Origin: an uncultured Pseudomonadales bacterium
GTDB taxonomy: Bacteria; Pseudomonadota; Gammaproteobacteria; Pseudomonadales; IMCC2047
NCBI GenBank assembly: GCA_947258895.1
Contig: CAMYKE010000142.1
Location: 1-5,193, forward strand
Reading direction: 5' to 3'
DNA: 5,193 nt
Shown: positions 1 to 5,193 of the stretch, one piece after another
How positions within the stretch are numbered: the first letter of the stretch is position 1
Layout of the letters: each line of letters begins with the position of its first letter
The notes under the pieces: model-generated
Databases searched by the model: none
The model's input: only the letters and a program-made list of their open reading frames with translations
Told to the model about the DNA's origin: nothing
Translations under genes and position numbers: made by a program

Positions 1-57
1 CATCCGGAGTTTTCGGAGACTGATGCGGCCAATAAACTGCTAGCGGAGTTGCAGTAG
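1..57 (+). CDS. C-terminal end of an unidentified protein (partial)
   Basis: Frame 1 is open from the left edge of the window and ends in TAG at 55-57, giving an 18-residue tail that reads HPEFSETDAANKLLAELQ. The pattern (a PEF turn followed by an amphipathic helix with AANKLLAEL) resembles the last helix of TPR or other helical-repeat proteins, but 18 residues are too few to assign a family. It would run toward the leftward surface-protein gene, so the two genes would be convergent. No rightward terminator with a T-tract was found after it. The chance that this is only a random open frame is substantial. Confidence 0.4.
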   Translation, partial: HPEFSETDAANKLLAELQ

Positions 58-92
58 GTCTAACAGGGTTTTCGCTTTGCGCCGGGAATCGG

Positions 93-123
93 AAAAAAGC
101 AGGGCGCCCCACGGGCGCCTTGC
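93..123 (-). terminator. Intrinsic terminator of the PEP-CTERM protein gene
   Basis: Bases 99-109 pair with 113-123 around a three-base loop (110-112). The core is seven consecutive G/C pairs (GGCGCCC with GGGCGCC). One mismatch (102/120) separates the core from three more pairs at the base. Read leftward, the hairpin is followed at once by CTGC-free T-tract bases 98-93, six T in a row. It begins about 20 bases after the TAA of the leftward gene (143-145). Read rightward there is no T-tract, so it should stop leftward transcription only. Confidence 0.88.
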
Positions 124-142
124 AAACAGTTCCAGGTAAATA

Positions 143-931
143 TTATCTGCGCGTCCTGGCGCGCACCATCAGTAGGCCCAAGCCAAGCAGCAGCGCTGTG
201 CCGGGAAGGGGAACCTGGGTCTCCGGAGGAGCGAACGTCCCATATAGTTTCTTAAGCTTTACACCGCTGTCACAACATTTCCCGTAGCTGTTGCCCGAAA
301 TAAATGGATTGTATGCACCGATCAACCATGCTGTTGACGCTATATCGGTGCTGTTACCAATTGATGTCCAACCATTGGTTACATTGAAAAGGTTGTTAAC
401 CTTTTCCCATCCTGCGCCCTCCAGGCCCGCTGGAGAAACGCCGTCCAGGTCCGTTTGGCTAAAATCGCCGTCAGTGAAGGCCATTATTGTCATGTCGGAG
501 TCATCAACATTGCCCCAACCATCCTGGGTTCCATTCCAACCGACGTAGACGTCGGACAAAACAACTTTTTGGTCGAACAATGCCAACACAAATTCCTGGG
601 CGAAGACATTGTCCAGGGAGTGTTCAGGGGAGAATTCACCGCCAACGCCGACGCCGCCGCCCCATTTATCCAGATCAGATTGGCTGAACGGATCTGTGCC
701 TAAAGCAACCGTGGGTCCATCTTCGTCCCCGTTACTCCAGGCGGTTATTGTTCCCACTGCAATGTCAGGCCCGGGTATCGATTCCTTGATAGTTCCCGAG
801 TTAGTGGTGTCACTGTTATCGATATCTGAAAAATAAAAAGTTGTCCCTGCATTTGCACCAGGCATCAGTACGAAACAGCAGGACGCACTTAGTAATAATC
901 TGGAAAGATACTTTCCGCTGGAAGCAATCAT
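143..931 (-). CDS. PEP-CTERM-like exosortase-dependent surface protein, XDP1-like
   Basis: This encodes a 262-residue exported protein predicted to be processed by an exosortase and released to, or anchored at, the cell surface. Residues 1-28 form a signal peptide (basic start, hydrophobic LLLSASCCFVLM, cleavage after GANA). The body is acidic and rich in Gly, Asn and Asp. It carries the WGGGVGV (90-96), SPEHSLDN (101-108), VYVGWN (128-133), DDSDMTIMAF (143-152), GWTSIGN (187-193) and WLIGAYNP (202-209) blocks that I associate with the exosortase-dependent protein XDP1 group; that link is from memory. The C-terminus is a sorting signal: VPLPG (240-244), a short hydrophobic segment (245-256) and a basic tail RARTRR. 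The usual PEP triplet is PLP here. The ATG at 931 is preferred over one at 958: AGGG (944-941) lies 9 bases ahead of it, and the predicted sigma-54 start site leaves a leader of about 40 bases, whereas the upstream ATG has no ribosome site. The molecular function is unknown; surface matrix or floc formation is a possibility from other PEP-CTERM proteins. Confidence 0.85.
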   Translation of the reverse strand: MIASSGKYLSRLLLSASCCFVLMPGANAGTTFYFSDIDNSDTTNSGTIKESIPGPDIAVGTITAWSNGDEDGPTVALGTDPFSQSDLDKWGGGVGVGGEFSPEHSLDNVFAQEFVLALFDQKVVLSDVYVGWNGTQDGWGNVDDSDMTIMAFTDGDFSQTDLDGVSPAGLEGAGWEKVNNLFNVTNGWTSIGNSTDIASTAWLIGAYNPFISGNSYGKCCDSGVKLKKLYGTFAPPETQVPLPGTALLLGLGLLMVRARTRR

Positions 932-981
932 ATTGTCAAACCCTATTAAAATGAACATACAAAATAAACTTTATGTATATA

Positions 982-997
982 TGCAAAGACCAAACCA
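982..997 (-). promoter_or_regulatory. Sigma-54 (-24/-12) promoter of the surface-protein gene
   Basis: Read leftward from 997, the sequence is TGGTTTGGTCTTTGCA. Against the sigma-54 consensus TGGCACG-N4-TTGCW it matches the invariant GG and GC with the exact ten-base spacing, the T before GG, the G at position 7 and all of TTGCA; only the CAC after TGG differs. Transcription should start near 971, giving a leader of about 40 bases to the ATG at 931. No convincing sigma-70 pair was found in the same stretch. Control of PEP-CTERM genes by RpoN with PrsK/PrsR has been reported in other bacteria, which fits. Confidence 0.68.
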
Positions 998-1026
998 AAA
1001 AATAATATTTTCCAATAAACAGTAGG

Positions 1027-1076
1027 TTACAGATTTTCTTATTGCCGATGGGTCTCTTATCAGGAGCTATCTGTAA
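1027..1076. repeat. 8-bp inverted repeat upstream of the sigma-54 promoter
   Basis: TTACAGAT at 1027-1034 is the exact reverse complement of ATCTGTAA at 1069-1076. The arm centres are 42 bp apart, close to four helical turns, so both arms face the same side of the DNA. The pair is centred roughly 80 bases upstream of the predicted sigma-54 start site. It could be a regulator-binding site or a chance match in AT-rich DNA. Confidence 0.35.
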
Positions 1077-1103
1077 AAATTACTGACACTTGCTGCAAGG
1101 TGT
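1075..1103 (-). terminator. Dyad after prsT: weak terminator and/or upstream activator site
   Basis: Bases 1086-1093 (ACACTTGC) and 1095-1103 (GCAAGGTGT) form a dyad with one bulged base. Read leftward it lies 6 bases after the prsT stop codon (1112-1110), and a run of five T (1079-1075) follows about six bases after the stem. This could be a weak intrinsic terminator of prsT. The outer bases CTGAC (1083-1087) and GTCAG (1109-1113) add a second interrupted pairing. The stem is short and the T-run is displaced, so termination would probably be partial. The same dyad sits about 120 bases upstream of the predicted sigma-54 start site, a normal position for an enhancer-binding protein site. Confidence 0.4.
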
Positions 1104-1109
1104 TTTTCG

Positions 1110-3935
1110 TCAGATGTGAAGTTTTTCAAACAGCGCTTCTGCCTCGATTCTGCCTTCAAACGAGTGTTGCGTGGCCAATACGCTGCTCAATGCCTGAATC
1201 GCTTCCTTGTTGCGTCCAAGGCCGTGCAGCGCTGCCGCGAGGTGATAGCGGATTTCCGGATTGGCCGCGTCACGGGTCAAGGCTTCGCGCAGGTAGCCAA
1301 TTCCCTCGTCATAGCGCTGTTGTCTAACCAGTAACCAGCCAACCGTATCATTGATCATCGCGTTTTCAGGGGCGAGTGATAAGGCTTTCTGCGCTGAACT
1401 CAGAGCGGTTTCCAGGTCATTCATTTTGTACAGGAGATTCGCCATATTATTCAGAATCCTGGCGTCTTTGGGTCGCTCACTAACTAAAACGTCATATTCC
1501 CGTTTCGCGTTATCATAGGCGCCCGTACCCAGATACAGTTCGGCCAGCGCATTCCGGACGAAAAGGTCCTTTGGATTATCACTGAGCCATGTGAGCAGAG
1601 ATTTTTCTGCTGCCGAAAGATCAGGGATGGCCCGTTGTGCCAAATGGAGCAAAATCACGAAATGATTATTAGGTGACAGTTCCAGGCCCCTTTTGAATTC
1701 CGACGCGGCCTCTACGTAGTGGCCCCTGCGCATCAGCACATCACCGGCTAATCGGAAACCGACGGGTAGTGCGGGATAGTCCTGTTTCAGTCCGGCCGCT
1801 CTGGAAAACGCTTCGTCGAGCCGGCCGAGTTTTATTTCAGCTTCGGTCAACAGCACCCTTGCATCAAAGTGTGCGGGATTTCCCTGCAGGGCCTTGAACA
1901 ACGTATAGCTGGCTTCTTCAATCGCGCCGGCCGCAATCTGCAGGCGGCCGATTTCCTTCAGTTTTTCAGCGTTGTACTTCGCGTTTGACGCCATCGCCCT
2001 TAATATTGAACTGGCCTGGGCGCTCTCGCCGGCGGCAAGCTGGGTGTTCACAAGCGCCTGTTGCACCCGGTAATCGTCCGGGTGCACCGAGTCCTGTTCG
2101 AGCGCGACCTTCAGTGCCGCAGCGGGATCACCCAGCTTGACAAGCAACTCAATCAGATATTTTTGTATCTCAAAGGTGTCTTTTCCATGCAGCGCCGCGT
2201 TTCTTGCCCACCGTAATGCGACATCTGGTTCACCCCGCGTCAATTCCAGTCGCGATAGCTCTACCATTAATTGCGGGTCGTCAGGTCGGGTCTGTAGCAA
2301 GTCCTGTAATATGGATTCCGCCTTGTCGTAGTGCCCGGTACGCCGTTCGATCTTTGCAAGGTTTATGAAAGCAGCGGGAGAATCGGGGTCAATCGTGAGC
2401 ATGAATTCGAACAGGGTTTTGGCGGCAGGCAGGTCGCCCATCCCAACCAGTGCAATACCCATGATGTTCTTGTAGGTCAATTCATTTGGCGCCGCGCTAC
2501 TCAGCTTCTTTGCGACATCCAACGCACCTTCATAATCCCCTCTTTGAAGCAGGGCGACCGCCAGCGGCAGCCCAGCCAGAGCTTGACTTTCATCGAGCCC
2601 AAATACTTTTCGTAAGTCGTTTATACCTCGTGTCGGGAAGCCTGCCTGGAGTCGAGAAATCGCCAGTTGCGTTTGCAACCGGGGGTTTCCCTGCCGAATG
2701 GACGTTGCCCTTTCAAGGACCGCCATTGCGCGAGGCGCGTCCCCAACGCCTTCGTATGCTTGGGCCAGCTTGGACAGAATAGCAATGTCATTGGGAAAGG
2801 CTGCTGCGATATCCTCCAGTAGATCGATAGCACTTCGGTATGCCTGTTGCTGCAAGTAGATGGTGGCTAATTGCTCTAGCGGAGCCTGCTCTTTACCCGC
2901 GATTTCGATGTAGATCTCAAAATAATTTCTGGCCGATTCAAGATTGTTCAGCGCATAACTGGCAAACCCCGCTGTCATCAGCAACTGCGTATTACGGTTG
3001 ACTACTTCAGGTCCGAGGAGATCGATCACGTTAATAACTTCGTTCAGCGCCTGGCGACTGCCGTGCTGGTCTCCCGCCCGCGCGAGCTTAATAGAGCGAA
3101 GATAATTCACCCGGGGGTCGACAGTGCCCGCACCACCCAGGGTGCTGAAATCTGACGTGGTCTCCTCGTCGCGTCCCAAATCCAGCAGCAGCCCGATGCG
3201 GGCGATTAGAGCGCTGGAGTTTTCCGGCTCGATTTCGAGCGCCTTGGCGTAATTTTTCAGCGCCCCGGAAAAATCACCTCTGATGTGTCGTACCGATGCA
3301 ATGGAAAGCCAGGTGTCGGCACGATCCGGGTAGCGCTGCAGCATCTGCTTCGCCAGCGAATCAGCCTGCGCCAAGTCACCAGCGCGCAATGATACAGTGA
3401 CTTTGACCGCCAGCAGTTCTGGGTTCACCGGGTCCAGAGCTTCGGCCAGTGCAATTTCCTGGGTAATTTTCTCGCGGGCGTTAATTTCTACCGCTGCGCG
3501 CGCCCGCACTACATGTAGTCGGGCGCGCACAGTAGCGGGTAATTGGCTATTCACCTCTTCTGCCAGTAGCAGCTCCTGCTTGAATTGCATAACGTAGGCT
3601 TTAGCCAAAGGCACGACTACCAGAGCAGGATCAGCGCCGGCCGCCGTGGCATCATTCAAAGCCGTTTCTGCGGCAGCCGGATTGCCTGTCTGAAGATAAG
3701 CCTGCCCCAGCATCACCATCGCAGGCAACAAACGCGGATTCACCTGCAACGCATTCTTCAGTTCGACGACCGCCTCATCGTATTTTTCCGCGTTGTAATA
3801 CTTGACCGCATTCTCATAATAAGCACTTGCCGAGGTGCTGTGCTGCTGCGCGTTTGCTCCCGTCGAGAGGGTGAATAAAAGCGCCGCAACGAGATTCATC
3901 AACGGTAGTCTGGCAAAACAACACAATCTGCGCAT
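1110..3935 (-). CDS. prsT: PEP-CTERM system TPR-repeat protein PrsT
   Basis: A 941-residue exported helical-repeat protein. Residues 1-29 form a signal peptide (MRRLCC, hydrophobic LVAALLFTL, cleavage after GANA). Nearly all of the rest is tandem TPR units, from YYENAVKYYNAEKYDEA (39-55) to a last unit at about 893-923; roughly twenty or more can be counted by their W/L-G-Y-A-P pattern. Length, layout and the end (NDTVGWLLV, PEIRYHLAAALHGLGR, then a short IEAEALFEKL helix) match the family of PEP-CTERM system TPR proteins (PrsT). That family co-occurs with the kinase PrsK and regulator PrsR and is thought to act in protein-protein contacts affecting PEP-CTERM protein expression or export. Family members are usually annotated as lipoproteins; here no lipobox cysteine follows the hydrophobic core, so a soluble periplasmic form is predicted. 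The ATG at 3935 (AGGA at 3950-3947) is preferred over an in-frame TTG at 3968, which has no ribosome site and would lengthen the signal peptide. Confidence 0.85.
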   Translation of the reverse strand: MRRLCCFARLPLMNLVAALLFTLSTGANAQQHSTSASAYYENAVKYYNAEKYDEAVVELKNALQVNPRLLPAMVMLGQAYLQTGNPAAAETALNDATAAGADPALVVVPLAKAYVMQFKQELLLAEEVNSQLPATVRARLHVVRARAAVEINAREKITQEIALAEALDPVNPELLAVKVTVSLRAGDLAQADSLAKQMLQRYPDRADTWLSIASVRHIRGDFSGALKNYAKALEIEPENSSALIARIGLLLDLGRDEETTSDFSTLGGAGTVDPRVNYLRSIKLARAGDQHGSRQALNEVINVIDLLGPEVVNRNTQLLMTAGFASYALNNLESARNYFEIYIEIAGKEQAPLEQLATIYLQQQAYRSAIDLLEDIAAAFPNDIAILSKLAQAYEGVGDAPRAMAVLERATSIRQGNPRLQTQLAISRLQAGFPTRGINDLRKVFGLDESQALAGLPLAVALLQRGDYEGALDVAKKLSSAAPNELTYKNIMGIALVGMGDLPAAKTLFEFMLTIDPDSPAAFINLAKIERRTGHYDKAESILQDLLQTRPDDPQLMVELSRLELTRGEPDVALRWARNAALHGKDTFEIQKYLIELLVKLGDPAAALKVALEQDSVHPDDYRVQQALVNTQLAAGESAQASSILRAMASNAKYNAEKLKEIGRLQIAAGAIEEASYTLFKALQGNPAHFDARVLLTEAEIKLGRLDEAFSRAAGLKQDYPALPVGFRLAGDVLMRRGHYVEAASEFKRGLELSPNNHFVILLHLAQRAIPDLSAAEKSLLTWLSDNPKDLFVRNALAELYLGTGAYDNAKREYDVLVSERPKDARILNNMANLLYKMNDLETALSSAQKALSLAPENAMINDTVGWLLVRQQRYDEGIGYLREALTRDAANPEIRYHLAAALHGLGRNKEAIQALSSVLATQHSFEGRIEAEALFEKLHI

Positions 3936-3971
3936 AATCTGGTTAATCCTGAAAAAATACGTATCCAATCA

Positions 3972-3977
3972 AGTATA
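3972..3977 (-). promoter_or_regulatory. Possible sigma-70 -10 box for prsT
   Basis: Read leftward, TATACT (3977-3972) matches the -10 consensus at five of six bases. A poor -35 (CTGGAA) lies 17 bases upstream. Transcription would start near 3965, about 30 bases before the preferred prsT ATG. It overlaps the expected start region of a weaker sigma-54-like match at 3984-3999. Confidence 0.4.
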
Positions 3978-3983
3978 AGGTAA

Positions 3984-3999
3984 AGCTTTCCGCTTTCCA
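3984..3999 (-). promoter_or_regulatory. Weak sigma-54-like site before prsT
   Basis: Read leftward from 3999, TGGAAAGCGGAAAGCT has GG and GC exactly ten bases apart, plus TGG, the A at position 5, the G at position 7 and a W after GC. It lacks the TT of TTGC. The GC lies about 50 bases before the preferred ATG, nearly the same distance as at the surface-protein gene (about 52). Matches this weak occur by chance, so it is a candidate only. Confidence 0.25.
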
Positions 4000-4022
4000 G
4001 TTTCGCCGGGTAAGCAATAGCG

Positions 4023-4028
4023 TATAAT
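4023..4028 (+). promoter_or_regulatory. -10 box of the tas promoter
   Basis: A perfect TATAAT at 4023-4028 lies 45 bases before the tas ATG. It predicts a start near 4035 and a leader of about 39 bases. The -35 region (around 4000-4006, TTTCGC or GTTTCG) is poor and there is no extended -10 TG, so strength is uncertain. The region is shared with the divergent prsT promoter. Confidence 0.5.
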
Positions 4029-4073
4029 CGGATCCGAACCCGCCTATGTGCAACCACTTCACCAGGGATGACC

Positions 4074-5108
4074 ATGCAATACACCACCCTCGGCACCACC
4101 CAACTCAAAGTCAGCAGAATCTGCCTGGGCACGATGACCTGGGGGCAGCAGAACAGTGAAGCCGAGGCCCATGAGCAACTGGATTATGCGCTGGAACAGG
4201 GCATTAATTTTGTCGATACCGCGGAGATGTACCCGGTGCCGCCCCGGGCCGAAACCCAGGGGCGCACGGAGGCGTATATCGGCTCGTGGCTAAAAAATCG
4301 TGCGGATCGCGATCGTATTATCCTGGCCACTAAAGTGGCGGGTCCGAGCCGCAACATGGGCCATATCCGCCCGGAGATGCGCCTGGACCGGGCCAATATT
4401 GTCGCCGCAATCGAGACCAGCCTGCGGCGGCTGCAGACAGACTATGTCGACCTCTACCAGTTGCATTGGCCGGATCGTAACGTCAACTGTTTTGGCCAGT
4501 TGGGTTACGTGCATCAGCAAGATGAACAGATGACCCCGTTGCTGGAGAGCCTGGAAGTCCTCGGGGAGCTGGTGGATGACGGCAAGGTGCGTTATATCGG
4601 GGTGTCGAACGAGTCGCCGTGGGGGGTGATGACCTGCCTGCACCTGGCGGAACAGCATGGTTTGCCGGTGATCCAGTCGATCCAGAATCCCTATAATCTG
4701 CTGAACCGGTCGTTCGAGGTGGGGCTGGCCGAGGTGGCGATGCGCGAAGGGGTGGGGCTGCTGGCCTATTCGCCGCTGGCATTCGGCACCCTGTCTGGCA
4801 AGTACCTGGATGCGCAACCGGAAAATGCCCGCGTCACGCTGTTTGAGCGCTTCGTACGCTATTCCAGACAGGAAGCAGTGGCCGCGACGCGTGACTATGT
4901 CGCGCTGGCCCGGGCGCATGGCCTGGACCCGGCGCAGATGGCGCTCGCCTTTGTGAATTCAAGGCCCTTTGTTGCCAGCAATATCATTGGCGCGACCACC
5001 ATGGACCAGCTGGCGGCCGATATCGCCAGCATTGACCTGGAATTACCCGAAGCCGTTGTGACGGGGATCGAGGCCATTCATGCGGCTAATTCCAATCCCG
5101 CTCCTTAA
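4074..5108 (+). CDS. tas: Aldo/keto reductase Tas
   Basis: A 344-residue cytoplasmic NAD(P)H-dependent oxidoreductase of the aldo/keto reductase superfamily, very similar along its whole length to E. coli Tas (346 residues). Shared blocks include GTMTWGQQNSEAEAHEQLDYA, EMYPVPPRAETQG, SNE, IQNPYNLLNRSFEVGLAEV, FVASNIIGATTMDQL and the PAP end. The AKR catalytic tetrad is intact: Asp48, Tyr53, Lys87 and His131. The VRYIGVSN strand (172-179) and QNPYNLLNR (204-212) belong to the TIM barrel, and the IIGATTMDQL segment (304-313) lies in the cofactor-phosphate region. In E. coli, Tas was found by complementing a tyrosine requirement; its physiological substrate is not settled. The ATG at 4074 is preferred over one at 4068: AGGG (4064-4067) sits 6 bases before 4074 but touches 4068, and the E. 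coli protein also begins MQY. It is divergent from prsT and shows no sign of functional linkage with it. The gene looks more GC-rich than the surface-protein gene. Confidence 0.93.
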   Translation: MQYTTLGTTQLKVSRICLGTMTWGQQNSEAEAHEQLDYALEQGINFVDTAEMYPVPPRAETQGRTEAYIGSWLKNRADRDRIILATKVAGPSRNMGHIRPEMRLDRANIVAAIETSLRRLQTDYVDLYQLHWPDRNVNCFGQLGYVHQQDEQMTPLLESLEVLGELVDDGKVRYIGVSNESPWGVMTCLHLAEQHGLPVIQSIQNPYNLLNRSFEVGLAEVAMREGVGLLAYSPLAFGTLSGKYLDAQPENARVTLFERFVRYSRQEAVAATRDYVALARAHGLDPAQMALAFVNSRPFVASNIIGATTMDQLAADIASIDLELPEAVVTGIEAIHAANSNPAP

Positions 5109-5164
5109 TCCAGACTCAATCCTGTACTACGGTAAATCGCAAATTGGCGCGCATTGAAATGCCT

Positions 5165-5190
5165 GACCGTCATTGCAGGCACTGATGGTC
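5165..5190. other. Hairpin downstream of tas
   Basis: GACCGTCA (5165-5172) pairs with TGATGGTC (5183-5190) through eight positions, one of them a G-T wobble, around a ten-base loop. It begins 56 bases after the tas stop. The window ends three bases later, so a T-tract cannot be seen. It may be the stem of a rightward terminator. No supported gene lies between 5109 and 5193. Confidence 0.3.
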
Positions 5191-5193
5191 GAA

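Noticed and set aside
540..555. Palindrome CCGACGT-AG-ACGTCGG
   Set aside because: It lies within the surface-protein coding sequence, has only 7-base arms and a 2-base gap, and has no regulatory context.
455..836. Several overlapping rightward open frames opposite the surface-protein gene
   Set aside because: Shadows of the leftward gene without ribosome sites or recognisable protein features.
932..958. Nine-codon N-terminal extension of the surface protein from an ATG at 958
   Set aside because: No ribosome site precedes it, it would lie about 13 bases from the predicted transcript start, and the start at 931 gives a cleaner signal peptide.
1928..1950. CGGCCGC / GCGGCCG inverted repeat in prsT
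   Set aside because: Seven-base arms of pure G/C are expected by chance in GC-rich coding sequence with alanine, arginine and glycine codons.
4042..4056. Another GG-N10-GC match read leftward in the prsT-tas region
   Set aside because: Only the GG and GC dinucleotides fit; the rest of the -24 and -12 elements do not, and it is too far from the prsT start. It shows how often such weak matches arise by chance.
4290..4919. Long leftward open frame (209 codons) opposite tas
   Set aside because: Antisense shadow of a well-conserved gene in GC-rich sequence; its translation is rich in His, Arg and Gln and resembles no family.
5105..5191. Leftward open frame of 28 codons from the right edge, overlapping the tas stop
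   Set aside because: Too short to judge and with no recognisable protein end. A second leftward frame is open over part of the same stretch, so neither can be preferred.

Overview
The window looks like a chromosomal segment of a Gram-negative bacterium, most likely a gammaproteobacterium with an exosortase/PEP-CTERM system. Three things suggest this: a close homologue of Escherichia coli Tas, a very large TPR protein of the PrsT type (a marker of PEP-CTERM/exosortase genomes), and a secreted protein ending in a PEP-CTERM-like sorting signal. No RNA gene, insertion sequence, CRISPR array or phage gene was seen, and no gene-free stretch exceeds 300 bases.

Layout, left to right. At 1-57 is the last 18 codons of a rightward gene of unknown identity. 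A strong leftward intrinsic terminator (93-123) separates it from a leftward gene (143-931) for an exosortase-dependent surface protein resembling the XDP1 group. The 178 bases between that gene and the next (932-1109) are AT-rich. They hold a good sigma-54 (-24/-12) promoter reading into the surface-protein gene and, further upstream, two dyads that could bind an enhancer-binding protein. Next is leftward prsT (1110-3935), encoding a 941-residue secreted TPR-repeat protein. A divergent promoter region (3936-4073) separates it from rightward tas (4074-5108), an NADPH-type aldo/keto reductase. The last 85 bases hold only a possible hairpin.

How the genes may work together. In PEP-CTERM genomes PrsT co-occurs with the histidine kinase PrsK and the sigma-54 activator-type response regulator PrsR, which are thought to control genes for exosortase substrates. 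Here a prsT-type gene lies directly upstream of an exosortase substrate gene that carries its own sigma-54-like promoter and candidate upstream activator sites. This is a compact example of that proposed circuit. The exosortase, PrsK, PrsR and sigma-54 would have to be encoded elsewhere. The tas gene appears to be an unrelated metabolic neighbour. The most useful leads are the promoter/enhancer architecture at 970-1113, the missing lipobox in PrsT, and a long palindrome buried in the prsT coding sequence.
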